NCBI GenBank assembly: GCA_964034945.1
Contig: OZ035961.1
Coordinates: 72,330,322-72,394,321, forward strand
Direction of reading: 5' to 3'
Length of the DNA: 64,000 bases
From: Chrysopilus asiliformis
Lineage: Eukaryota; Arthropoda; Insecta; Diptera; Rhagionidae
Below the pieces are notes generated by a model, which was not told the origin of the DNA, did no database searches, and worked only from the letters and a program-made list of their open reading frames with translations. Of the stretch, positions 31,246 through 41,099 are shown in pieces. The position numbers were made by a program, and so were the translations under genes. The stretch's first letter is position 1. Each line of letters begins with the position of its first letter.

Positions 31246-32041
31246 AGCATGTATAGCCAACCTTCTCTAAATGCACAATGGACCCTCTGCGTGGTCTAAG
31301 TGCACAAGGGTTTAGTCTTGGACTACCCATCAACCTAATCAACCTTGAGTTTCGTCCACTTAAGAATGTTGTTTAATTGTTGCCACGTTGGCAAAAACGA
31401 AATAAAATGTTGAATGCATTCCTTAATTGTCTAAACATTACTCGCATTTGCCTTTTCCTTAAAAAAAACAAAATTAAATTCGCCTTTACTTTGTGATCAA
31501 GTTGAAATTTTCAAACCACTGACGGCCAACAGCGGAAACCGGTTGTAGTGCCGAAAGAGGGAAGGAAACACATCTTGGCAACAAGAAAATGCAATAAAAT
31601 TGAATTGAATCGAAATTGCTGACAGCAAAAAAAATCTTTTGTATTTAACCTCAACCATTTGGGTTTATTTCTGTGACATTTTTTTGTTGTGATTGTTAAA
31701 TTTTTTTCCCAAAAACGTAAGAACTTTTCATTTGGCTAATCCGGGGAAATTCTAACACGATTTTCGGAGACTTTTCTATTTTGTTTTTCAAAGGAAAAGT
31801 GTGCGGAAATCCATCTAGAATTGCATAAAAAAAACTTATATAAACACTTTTCACAGCTAAATATTACACTTTTTCGAAAGAAAATTGTTACTTGTTTACC
31901 TTTCAAAATATGTCGAATTTAAAACAAATTTTAAATTTGCCGCTACTGTCAAGATTGTATTTAAATTTTCGCCGCCAGAGAGAAAATTAACCACCTGTAC
32001 AAAATAATACCCTTAGCGAACTTTCCGTTATTTATCGAATT
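31246..32041. other. LINE 3' UTR and right end of the 24750-32059 insertion
   Basis: No gene. 'ttgagtttcgtcca' at about 31346 also occurs at about 24981, left of the LINE ORF1, and could be the LINE's target duplication. Sequence from ~31400 to 32041 is AT-rich and belongs to the host insertion. Confidence 0.4.
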
Positions 32042-32059
32042 TGCCAAGAATCCTACTGC

Positions 32060-32937
32060 AGGTGTCCCCCAAGGATCGATCATTGGACCAAAACTTTTTA
32101 ATATATTCCTGCACGACTTTCCCTTAAGTAGCGACAGAGTTGATTGGACTAAATCTATTTTTACTCTGATGATACATTACTGCTTACAAAACGTAAAAGA
32201 CCATCATAAGCTATCTCGCAACTTAAAACCTATACTGATGAAGTCCTGGCTTATTTCAATACGTGGAACATCTCAGTGAACTTGTCGACATGTGAATTAA
32301 TTTGCTTTCGAAATGCAAGTGGTAAACGTAACTATTTATCCGTCCCACAAAGTAAAACTTTAAGTATCATTATCAACGGCCACACCATTCCTGTCAAGAA
32401 TTCAATAAAATAATGATCACGCCAGGTACGCTCTTAATAAGGCGAAAAAAGTACAGCTATTATAGGTTCTCTCTTCAGTTCTAAAGCCGTCGAATGTAAG
32501 ACAAAGTTTCTTTTATATAAAACCCTTATTAGACCGGTAATGGCATACGCTTTCCCTGTTTGGGTCACTATCACACCCAATGTTGCGGGAGAAATCCAGA
32601 GATTTGAGCACAAAGTCCTAAGACACTGCACAGGTAAATATCGCCGTGCGGACTTAAAATGGTATCCAAATAATATTTTGTATGAAAAAACCCAAACGGT
32701 ACCAATTATAACTTATCTCTGTAACCAAGCTAAGAATCGTCTAAAAAAACTAAAAAACCACCGTAACCCATTGATGACAGAAGTATTTAGTTCGAATATT
32801 AAATTTTCTATGCTAGATAGATATTATTCATCATCCGTAAGCATCCTTAATGAAAATTCACGAGAATCTTTTGAGAACTCTAGTAAGCCTTTTACACTGG
32901 TTTTCTATGATCAAACCTATAATATTTATAGAGGATA
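32060..32937 (+). pseudogene. Jockey-like LINE reverse transcriptase, second part
   Basis: Continues the domain cut at 24749: 'AGVPQGSIIGPKLFNIFLHD' (motif B), then a frameshifted, mutated motif C region (about 32150-32180), and from 32480 'TLIRPVMAYAFPVW' with the C-terminal 'IQRFEHKVLRHCTGKYRRAD' helix and end '..TYNIYRG' at 32937. Typical Jockey C-terminus. Several shifts make it inactive. Confidence 0.85.
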
Positions 32938-33209
32938 ACATTTCATTTCTTCCAGCTGTTCAAAAAAATGTATATAAATAAGTAAATAATTTAATATTGA
33001 GGGGTGAATGTAAAAATTAAAAAAAAAAATCTGCTTCTCTTCCCTGAGTTTCCTTAATTTTAGGATTTTTTTTTTTATGGTTCCAGATTTATCTTTTATT
33101 TTTATTTTGTGTTACGTACTGTTAAGTCTAATAGTTGTCCAAGAACACAACAAGAGAATTCTAAAATTAATTATTTGAAGCGGACTCATCGGTCATTTGT
33201 ATGTTTTTT

Positions 33210-33903
33210 TTTTAAATCAAAGAGTGTTTTCTTTGTAAAACCTTCATTAATTAATGTTTATTCCTCGACGTTTCGACTACATTTGTAGTCATCTTCAGGA
33301 TGGGAATCTGTTTTTTACAATTTTCTTACAATTTTGTTTTTAAAGGATTTGAAATACAAAAATACTTACTTACTATGTTTCTTTGTTTTAGATGGTGACG
33401 TCGCAATAATTTTCATGGCTTTGTTTTAAAAAAAAAAAATTTTTTTTTGCGGTTTCTGTTTTTAGTTGAATATAATTTACTTTACATAAAAACTTTTGGA
33501 AAAAAATTAATTACCTAAATGTTCATTGTTGTCAGAAAAGTTTAAAACATTTAAAAAACTTAGTCAAAAACGGATAAAATGGAAAATAGAACAAAAAATT
33601 GGAATAAATTAAAAACGACGTCACGAAACAAAAAATTAATTTTTGAAACAGCTGATGATGGTACAGTAAGTAAACTAATAATAATAACAGGCTTTTTTTT
33701 GTTTGTTAGTTTGTGTGTTATTTCTCTCTTTAGTGCCTCGAGCGTTTGTTATTGGTGTTATTGTCTGTGTCTGTAACAGTTCTTCGTCGTTTGCGTGGGT
33801 TTGTGTTTTCGTTGAGTAGTGCACAATAAATGGCTGATATTTGGTCCGTGTCTCTTTTTATGTTGCATGTGTTTTCTGTGTATATGTGTAGAGCCTCTAC
33901 TGT
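33210..33903 (-). mobile_element. Penelope-like element, left portion (terminal repeat plus ORF end)
   Basis: 33210-33700 is the inverted counterpart of 54930-55230 plus 45090-45270 ('gtcgaaacgtcgaggaataa' complement, 'acggataaaatggaaaatag'). Penelope elements carry LTR-like pLTRs that are often inverted, as seen here. On the minus strand 33903 to 33730 continues the ORF of the GIY-YIG protein: 'LTVEALHIYTENTCNIKRDT' and 'DQISAIYCALLNE', ending in a basic tail and stop at 33730. The Copia element at 33904-44705 splits this ORF. Confidence 0.75.
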
Positions 33904-33908
33904 AAGTC

Positions 33909-34074
33909 TGTTGGATATTTTATCTTTGATTAAATAAAAAGAGCAACTTATATTAAGTTGTTACTTCAATGAATTTAATAGAATGACTGAGAACAATAAA
34001 AATTACAATTTCATGACATAAAGAAAACTTAAGCAACTAGATAATTTGCAATATTGCATTGATTATTTTCAACA
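33909..34074 (-). repeat. Copia 3' LTR (166 bp)
   Basis: Begins 'tgttggatattttatctttg' and ends '...gattattttcaaca' on the + strand. It matches 43974-44096 plus 44658-44700. The palindromic TGTTG...CAACA ends and AAGTC flank define it. Confidence 0.9.
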
Positions 34075-34125
34075 TTTCCCGTCAATGCAATATCGCTTAC
34101 AAATGTAATATGTACATAATATTAG

Positions 34126-34920
34126 TTAACACAATCCAAGCATATTGACAAATTTTGTATGTTTTGCTTTAACAAGATTCTTAGTAAAAATGTCAGCTAT
34201 CATATCATCTGTTGATACATATTGTAATGTTATTAAAGATTGTTTATTAATTTCTCTTACATAATGTACCCTTATATCAATATGTTTGCTTCGCGCATGA
34301 AAAACTGGGTTTTTTACAAGCTGCTGTGCACTTAAATTGTCACCATTAAGAACAGTCGGCGCTGTTACTAAATCCTTAAACCCAATTTCTGTTAGCAAAT
34401 TTCGGAGATACACTACTTCCCTAGAACCCGACGATAACGCCATATACTCAGCCTCGGTGCTACTAAGTGCTACTGAAGACTGCTTTTTTGATTCCCAAGT
34501 AATAGCTGCCCCAGCAAGTATAAAGACTACACAAGTATGTGACTTTCTATCGGTCATAGACTACACAAGTATATGACTTTCTATCGGTCATACTACCTGC
34601 CCAATCAGCATCTGTATATCCTTGTACCGTCTGTCCATTCTTTTTGTAAGTTAATCTAAGATCAATAGTGTTATTTAAATATCTTAATATATGTTTTGCT
34701 GCCGCCAAATGTTCGCTATGTGGATTTTTATTGAACTGAGCTAGTTTACAAACTGAATAAGATATGTCTGGTCTACTAACTAAAGAAATGTACAACAAAG
34801 ATCCTATCAAACATTGATACAATTTTTCATCTATCTTTTCACATTTTGAACATTCTTCACATTGATCAAATTTTTGTCCAGGCTCAAGCGGTGTACTACA
34901 TTTTCTTGTAGTTTCCATCC
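34126..34920 (-). pseudogene. Copia RT end and RNase H
   Basis: Minus-strand reading: 'METTRKCSTPLEPGQKF', 'CLIGSLLYISLVSRPDISYS' and 'HLAAAKHILRYLNNTID' (RT end), then RNase H 'GYTDADWAGSMTDRKSYT' (first D), 'VALSSTEAEYMALSSGSREV' (E), 'NGDNLSAQQLVKNPVFHARS' and 'KHIDIRVHYVREI', ending at 34126. A 34-bp tandem duplication at 34525-34592 breaks the frame in the first RNase H block. The rest of the RT lies beyond the Helitron block at 40639-41095. Confidence 0.88.
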
Positions 34921-35420
34921 CATATTGCTTTAGTAAATTAAGAATAAACTAGGGGCTGCGCCCCGAACCGCTTCGCGGTTCATCCCCCTTCCGCAGGTCG
35001 GCCTTCGGCCTCCCTGCCCACGTCGGCCTACGGCCTCCACAACTACTCGGCCTTCGGCCTCGCCCCTCGCGCTTGAATTGTTGGAATTTGATGTATGCAG
35101 ATGTTATGTAAAATTATTTAAATATATTTCAGCTCTCGCCTTCCTCTTTACTCGGCCTTCGGCCTCGAGTCAAATGCATATAGTTAACCCAAAATAGGGA
35201 AATTTTTTTAGAGACATTTTTCTTTTTGACCCAACGGTGTATTACAAAATCGTACTGTTTACTTACAATATATTCAATAACGGTAAAAGGTGGTTATCCA
35301 CACGGGGAAAGACAATATGGTGGGAAATGTCATTCTTTTTCAGTCATGTCATACATTGAAGCACCAAATCCCTTTAGAATTGCAGAAGATAGCAGGTGAG
35401 GGCTATACATAACGATGGTA

Positions 35421-35905
35421 TCTATACTGTTTTTCGCAGTATTATATTGTTTTTCAGACTCCAATACTGCATTACTGCTTTTTTCCCCAAAATACTGTAT
35501 TTAAATACTCAGAAAACTTTAATTCTTTAACGTTTCGGAATTCAAATTTATTAATAGCAATGCAAAACGTCAGTGGCAACACAAAACAGTGGCAACACAT
35601 GGCAAGTGTAAATACATTCAAACGACGAACAGCGAAGTATTGATGGCAACATGTCATATAGATTCGCTTCTTCCTTTCCCCATCGATTACTGTCTTGTCA
35701 TTATTCATCCTTCTTCAGAACGCGTTACTTTGATTTTGCTTTCCATTGTTAATTTAAAAGAAAAGGTCGAAATTAAGAGCAAAGACACAAATTTTCATTG
35801 AATAAAATTTATACTGCGAAAAATACTGTTTTTTCAAATCGATTTACTACTTTTTTAAATTTTTAGGTGAAATATACTGTTTTTTGTCCGAAAAAAGATA
35901 CCATC
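35421..35905. mobile_element. Small unclassified insertion in the Helitron block
   Basis: The text 'aacgatggtatc', shared with 15915-15930, is followed by ~480 bp starting 'tatactgtttttcgcagtat' and closing 'atactgttttttgtccgaaa'. It is rich in 'atactg'/'cagtat' in both orientations, and a reversed 'gataccatcgtt' stands at the right edge. It looks like a foldback insertion. The exact ends are not fixed. Weak frames on both strands are not convincing. Confidence 0.45.
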
Positions 35906-36257
35906 GTTAGCTATACATAAAAAGGAGGGGTAGATATTAGTGAGCAAAAATTTTCCCTTCGGGCTGACCTCTCTCATGGTGAAAACCGGATCCGAAACCC
36001 TTAAGCGCATAAAGAGGTTTCAAGAGAGGGAAAGGGGTTGCTATTAAACTGGATCCGACACTCTTGAGTAAGAGATATCAGAAGAAACAGGGATTGACAT
36101 CAAAAAGAATCATATCCTTTATTCTGTCAATAACTGTACCTGTGTGCAAAGTTTGATCAAAATCGGCCGCGCCGTTTTTGCGTGATGCCGGAACAAACAT
36201 TCAGTCAAACAGACAGAAATACCGACCGACATACAGACGGACGGACAAACATAAATT

Positions 36258-36789
36258 TTAAGCATAACAAAACCTATAATTGCCAGTCTGGCAATTATTA
36301 GAAACTCGTATAGTGATATTCCTATCAAAATTCGAACAGTTGTATCAAAATTCCAGTTTGAAGTCAAACTTTCCAATAAGATTTTTTTAAATTTGTTCCA
36401 ATAGGATTTTGATGTATGGGAGTTTTATGCAGAACCATATCCTAAATAACTTTTGTTCTTTCACTTTTTTGGTGAGATGCACCGTTTTTGAGATATTCGC
36501 AAAAAACGTTATCGTTCGTATGGGGGGTACCCCCTAATGGTTCATTTTTGTTCATTAACGAACTTAGCCTCGCATTTTGCGAAAAACGGATCTGCACAAC
36601 ATTTCAAGTCTCTAGCTCAATCCGTGCGCCCGCAATCCGCGCCACAGACGGACATGCAAAAATCAATTTTGTTTATCATTCTAAACACACTGGTGTAATA
36701 CATTTTTATGTGTGATGACGGGGTCTTGGCGTTACAAACGGTAAGGCAAAGTTAATATACCCTTTGGTTTCACCATACGGGTATAAAAA
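36258..36789 (+). repeat. Full-length copy of the ~510-bp interspersed repeat
   Basis: From 'taagcataacaaaacctata' to the 'ggtttcaccatacgggtata' tail. It serves as the reference copy here because it has no insertion. Contains 'caatccgtgcgcccgcaatc' and 'aaacacactggtgtaata'. Confidence 0.8.
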
Positions 36790-37879
36790 TGTCATTTTTG
36801 GCATCAGTATTATACGACCAAATACATCAATGAATGCCAATATTTTTGAGAAAATCCAAAATTACAAAAACTGTCCCCCTTACAGTTTTTATTATATAGA
36901 TGGGAAAAAAGTAAAGTGGACACATCTACAGATAGAGAGCTTTCCTTTAAAAAAAGAATAATCAAAATCGATTCTAAGCTGGAGCTGTGTCGAAAGAAAT
37001 ACATACAAAATCGCTTTGCCTTTTAAATATATAGATGAGTCTTCGATCTTAACAACACGGATCGCAGCTGGGCGTTTAATGAAGGGGTAAAATACCCATG
37101 CTCGAAGCCAGGGTTGCTGGTGCCAAGGTTTTGTTTTTTTAATTTAATTTTTTTTTTTCATTTAGTTAAAACAAATTTTTTTCTTTGTGATTTTTGTGTT
37201 TTTTTTTTGTATGTGAAAACTGTTTAAAGCAAAAATAGAGACACTAATTATAAACCGAAAACGATTTTGATCAGATTTTCACCATTGTCCGTGATGATAA
37301 TATTTTATGACTGAAGTTAGCTTGCCCATGAGGAGGCTGGAAAAACTAATTGGGTATTAGAGTTTTAAAATGCAAAACCGAAAGTCTTGAAGCGAACACG
37401 TTTATTTTCTAAAAGTTATTTCTGGAAGTTTTTTGTGCAAAAAAAACTTTAGCCCGACAACGATGGGTCTGTATCTAGTAAAATATTATTAAAAATTGGT
37501 GGAAAAGTAAAATGGACACATCTAAAGATAATTTTCTAAAAGTTATTTCTTGCATTAATTATCCTTACAGGACCTTCCGTTTTGAATTTTGAAAATCAGC
37601 GACCCCAAAAACCCCCGAGTGATACTTTTCAGCCTCCTATTGAGCAGGATTCATGGCGAAAATCACGGTTTAAAAATACCCAAACCCCCTTTACCCCCCG
37701 TTCACCCCCTTAGCACTAAAATTTCGAAAAATCTCGATGGTTGGGACATATTCTGAAAGTTTCAAGTCTCTATCTTCAGGGGTTTGGGCTGGGCGTCAGG
37801 TTAAACGATTTTATATATAGAGCGGATGGTTTTCACTTTTTCCAATAAAGACTCAATTTCAACAAAAAAAAATAAAAAT

Positions 37880-37950
37880 ATTTTGCCACCGCTCAGAATT
37901 GAACCCGTACCTGGCGCGATGTAGTTTACACTTATTCAGTAGTAAGAATA
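37880..37950 (-). repeat. tRNA-like module 1
   Basis: The complement reads '...cgcgccaggtacGGGTTCAATTCtgagcggtggc'. An RNA polymerase III B-box-like GGTTCAATTC is present with a T-arm-like context. Acceptor and anticodon stems do not pair, so it is not a working tRNA gene. Confidence 0.4.
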
Positions 37951-38671
37951 TAAACTTTAAAGATAAATTAAGTAATAAAAAACAGGCAGTCATTGGGGAC
38001 TGCCAACAGAAGTGAAAACAATAATATATGTAAGGTAATTTTGTCGTGTACCTATATATTTTTCAACCTGAAATTTCGAAAATATATGCTAATAAACAGT
38101 AAATTTTAAATAAAAGTCAATTATGTATACTAAGGTTTGAATTCCTGAGCAGCACATGATATTCTTATACAAAAAATGGCTAGATATTTAATTTTTTGTT
38201 GTATAACAAAGTCACGCGCTGTTCAGAAATTTTCTGTCTCATTTTATTTTGCCATATGAAATTTTCCAAAAAAAATAGATTTTTTGTTGTATAAGTCAAC
38301 TGGTGTTCAGAAATTTTCTGTTTAATTTTATTTTGCTGTATGATATTTTCCAAAAAAAATCGTTTTTTTGTTATTTTGCTGTATGATATTTTCCAAAAAA
38401 AAAATCGTTTTTTTATTGTGTAAGAAAGTTATGTGCTATTCAGAAATTTCCTCGCTAATTTTATTTTGCTCTGTACTGTCTTCCAAAAAAAATCGATTTT
38501 TTCTTTATAAAAAAATCAAATGAAAGCAAATCAGCATTCTTAAGCTGTTAAATTAGCATGTCGGTGACGCGAACTCATAAGATTTTACCCATCCAAAAAT
38601 CGCCCAACGCGCCTAAAGAAGTATAATATAAATAATTTAAGGTAAAAAAAAACATTTTGTCACCACTCGGA

Positions 38672-38735
38672 ATCGAACCCGCACATCTGGCGCATTGTAG
38701 TCTAACACTTATTCAGGAGTAAAAATGTAAACTTA
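38672..38735 (-). repeat. tRNA-like module 2 (also at 40185-40250)
   Basis: The complement contains 'gcGGGTTCGATTCCgagtgg', a perfect B box (GGTTCGATTCC). Before it, 'gttagactacaatgcgccag' resembles an anticodon arm. Same in the duplicated copy near 40185-40250. Likely a decayed tRNA or SINE head carried by the Helitron. Confidence 0.45.
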
Positions 38736-38745
38736 AAGATAAATT

Positions 38746-39163
38746 CTGTACCCCAGAGGTAAACTGTCGTAACTGACAAAACCGCGATTTTGGGGTTATT
38801 GTTGAAACTACATTATGGGGACGTATATTTTTAATTGGCAAAGTATCGTATCTATACAGTAATGATTATAATGTCTAATTTGACTATATGGTGAAGCAAA
38901 CTCGTTACAGTTAAAGGTTGTAACTGCTCCGGATGAAGCAAAATGGTTAGAGATAAAAGGTTGTAACTGCTCCCCCACTCATTACAAATTTATATATCAA
39001 CTAATATTTTGTTTAAACAATGTCCTAAAATAAAATAAACTACAAAAGTTTCAAATAATTACCGAAAATCATACACATAAAAAGTTTGCAATTCCGAACT
39101 AAAAATGGCTCTCCTGTAAAATTTGCAAAATGTCAGTTACGACAGTTTACCTTTGGGGTACAG
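38746..39163. mobile_element. 418-bp MITE with AATT duplication
   Basis: Ends 'ctgtaccccagaggtaaact' at 38746 and the close complement ending at 39163 (inverted similarity ~30 bp). AATT is at 38742-38745 and 39164-39167. The parallel copy near 40260 lacks it and shows the empty site 'gataaattaagtaata', which confirms the insertion. Confidence 0.9.
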
Positions 39164-39240
39164 AATTAAGTAATAATATATTAATAAAAAAAAAAAAATC
39201 AAAAAAAAAAAATTTTAAAAGAAAAAAAAAAGAATTTGTC

Positions 39241-39318
39241 ATCGATAAGAATTGAACCCGGGCCTGGCGCATGATAGTCCAACTTCTAACTCACTGCACT
39301 AATCGAACAGTACGAAAT
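39241..39318 (-). repeat. tRNA-like module 3 (also at 40335-40410)
   Basis: The complement reads 'ttagtgcagtgagttagaag' 'ttggactatcatgcgccagg' 'cccgGGTTCAATTCttatcg'. D-arm-like, anticodon-like and T-arm-like parts stand in tRNA order with about tRNA spacing. The anticodon stem is not paired. Best read as a tRNA-derived remnant. Confidence 0.45.
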
Positions 39319-39784
39319 GTCGTTTTAACATTGAAGACTTAGTTAGCGGCATATTTATAATTTTGAAAGGCAAATCACTAATAAAGTATTATTAAAAATG
39401 GGGAAAAAAGTAAAACGGACATATCTACAGCTATAGAGCTTTCATTTAAAAAAAAAAATCATCAAAATCGGTTCAATAGGAACTCCAGGAGCTCTGTCGA
39501 AAGAAATCCATACAAAATCGCTTTGCTTTTTAAATATATAGATAGCTATAGAGCTTTCATTTAAAAAAAGGATAATCAAAATCGGAGCCGCTGGAGCTCT
39601 GCGGAAAGAAATCCAAACAAAATCGCTTTGCCTTTTAAATATATTCGTGATCAGAGACCTCGAAAACCCCCTAATGACATTTTTTCCCGGAAAAAATGGG
39701 AAAAAGGATATTTGCATTATCCTTACAGGACCTTCCGTGGCTAGAGATATTTAATTTTTTCTGTATAAGAATGCCACGTGCTGT

Positions 39785-40638
39785 TCAGAAATTTTCTGTT
39801 TAATTTTATTGTGCTGTATATTTTCCAAAAAAAATAGATTTTTTGTTGTATAAGAAACTCACGTGCTGCTCAGAAATTTTCTGTTTAATTTTATTTTGCT
39901 GTATGATATTTTCCAAAAAAAAAATCGTTTTTTTATTGTGTAAGAAAGTTATGTGCTATTCAGAAATTTCCTCGCTAATTTTATTTTGCTCTGTACTGTC
40001 TTCCAAAAAAAATCGATTTTTTCTTTATAAAAAAATCAAATGAAAGCAAATCAGCATTCTTAAGCTGTTAAATTAGCATGTCGGTGACGCGAACTCATAA
40101 GATTTTACCCATCCAAAAATCGCCCAACGCGCCTAAAGAAGTATAATATAAATAATTTAAGGTAAAAAAAAAAACATTTTGTCACCACTCGGAATCGAAC
40201 CCGCACATCTGGCGCATTGTAGTCTAACACTTATTCAGGAGTAAAAATGTAAACTTAAAGATAAATTAAGTAATAATATATTAATAAAAATAAAAAAATC
40301 AAAAAAAAAATTGAAAAGAAAAAAAAAAGAATTTGTCATCGATAAGAATTGAACCCGGGCCTGGCGCATGGTAGTCCAACTTCTAACTCACCGCACTAAT
40401 CGAACAGTACGAAATGTCGTTTTAACATTGAAGACTTAGTTAGCGGCATATTTATAATTTTGAAAGGCAAATCACTAATAAAGTATTATTAAAAATGGGG
40501 AAAAAAGTAAAACTGACATATCTACAGCTATAGAGCTTTCATTTAAAAAAAAAATCATCAAAATCGGTTCAATAGGAACTCCAGGAGCTCTGTCGAAAGA
40601 AATCCATACAAAATCGCTTTGCCTTTTAAATATATAGA
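39785..40638 (-). repeat. Duplicate of 38272-39542 (tandem Helitron copies)
   Basis: Segments from 'tttccaaaaaaaa' blocks through both tRNA-like modules to the same Helitron 5' end 'TCTATATATTTAAAAGGC' are nearly identical in the two copies, except for the MITE in the first. Two head-to-tail copies of one Helitron are the simplest reading. Confidence 0.75.
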
Positions 40639-41095
40639 TGGTTTTTGTCCGATTTGTATAAGTCCTCGATGACCCTCTCGCTCAATTTCCATACCTAGGA
40701 AAAAATCTGCAATTCCTTTATCTACTATCTTCAATTCCTTCGCGATTTCAGTTTTTATATGCATAATTTGGTTGACATCCGAGCACGCGATTAAAATATA
40801 ATCTACATATACCGTTATTATACATATGTTGTTATTTTTATACAATATATATAAACAAGTATCAACCCTACAACATTGGAACCCAATATCCTTTAATACG
40901 TTGTCCAATTTTACATTCCACTGTCTCCCAGATTGTTTTAATCCATACAATGATTTCTTTAATCTACATACTTTTTCAGGATTATTGTCATCAACAAATT
41001 TTTCTGGTTGGATCATATAAACCTCATCTAAATCGCCATGAATATAAGCCGAAACAATATCAATTTGATGTATAAGTAATGGAAATTCCACCGAT
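40639..41095 (-). pseudogene. Copia reverse transcriptase, main part
   Basis: 'IHQIDIVSAYIHGDLDEVYM' (motif A), 'QPEKFVDDNNPEKVCRLKKS' and 'LYGLKQSGRQWNVKLDNVL', then 'IITVYVDYILIACSD'. The catalytic Y-V-D-D is changed to Y-V-D-Y in this copy, a loss of one essential aspartate. Joined to the integrase/linker frame (41100) by a small indel. The domain continues at 34920 beyond the Helitron block. Confidence 0.88.
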
Positions 41096-41099
41096 AAAG

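Larger units (their letters stand above)
24750..32059. mobile_element. 7.3-kb insertion bounded by an 18-bp perfect inverted repeat
   Basis: 'gcagtaggattcttggca' at 24750-24767 and its exact complement at 32042-32059. Both flanks are the same LINE RT domain, so the interval is an insertion. The likeliest reading is a TA duplication (24754-24755 / 32055-32056) with 'ggattcttggca' ends. Only the outer ~230 bp (left) and ~690 bp (right) are its own. The rest is a LOA-like LINE. No transposase was seen. Confidence 0.65.
34949..40638 (-). mobile_element. Helitron block inserted in the Copia RT (minus strand)
   Basis: The right edge is a minus-strand 5' end 'TCTATATATTTAAAAGGC' at 40638. The left edge is a 3' end (hairpin 'ggggcgcagccccTAG', complement of 34949-34962). 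Copia codons rejoin exactly between A and T with no duplication: '..IQIGQKP' + 'FILNLLKQYG'. Two further 5' ends of the same kind are inside at 37035 and 39542, so the block is probably several Helitrons head to tail or nested. Its left 470 bp match 15462-15930 closely. Confidence 0.75.

Noticed and set aside
24981..31360. 'ttagagtttcgtcca'-type words as a certain LINE target duplication
   Set aside because: A 14-bp match is suggestive, but the sequences beyond it on both sides also look partly alike, so the limits are not proven.
33579..33776. 65-codon plus-strand frame
   Set aside because: It lies in the Penelope terminal repeat; its counterpart at 45100-45250 is non-coding in the same way.
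39241..39318. Functional tRNA gene on the minus strand
   Set aside because: B box and T-arm-like text are present, but the anticodon and acceptor stems do not pair, and the module is repeated with a Helitron.
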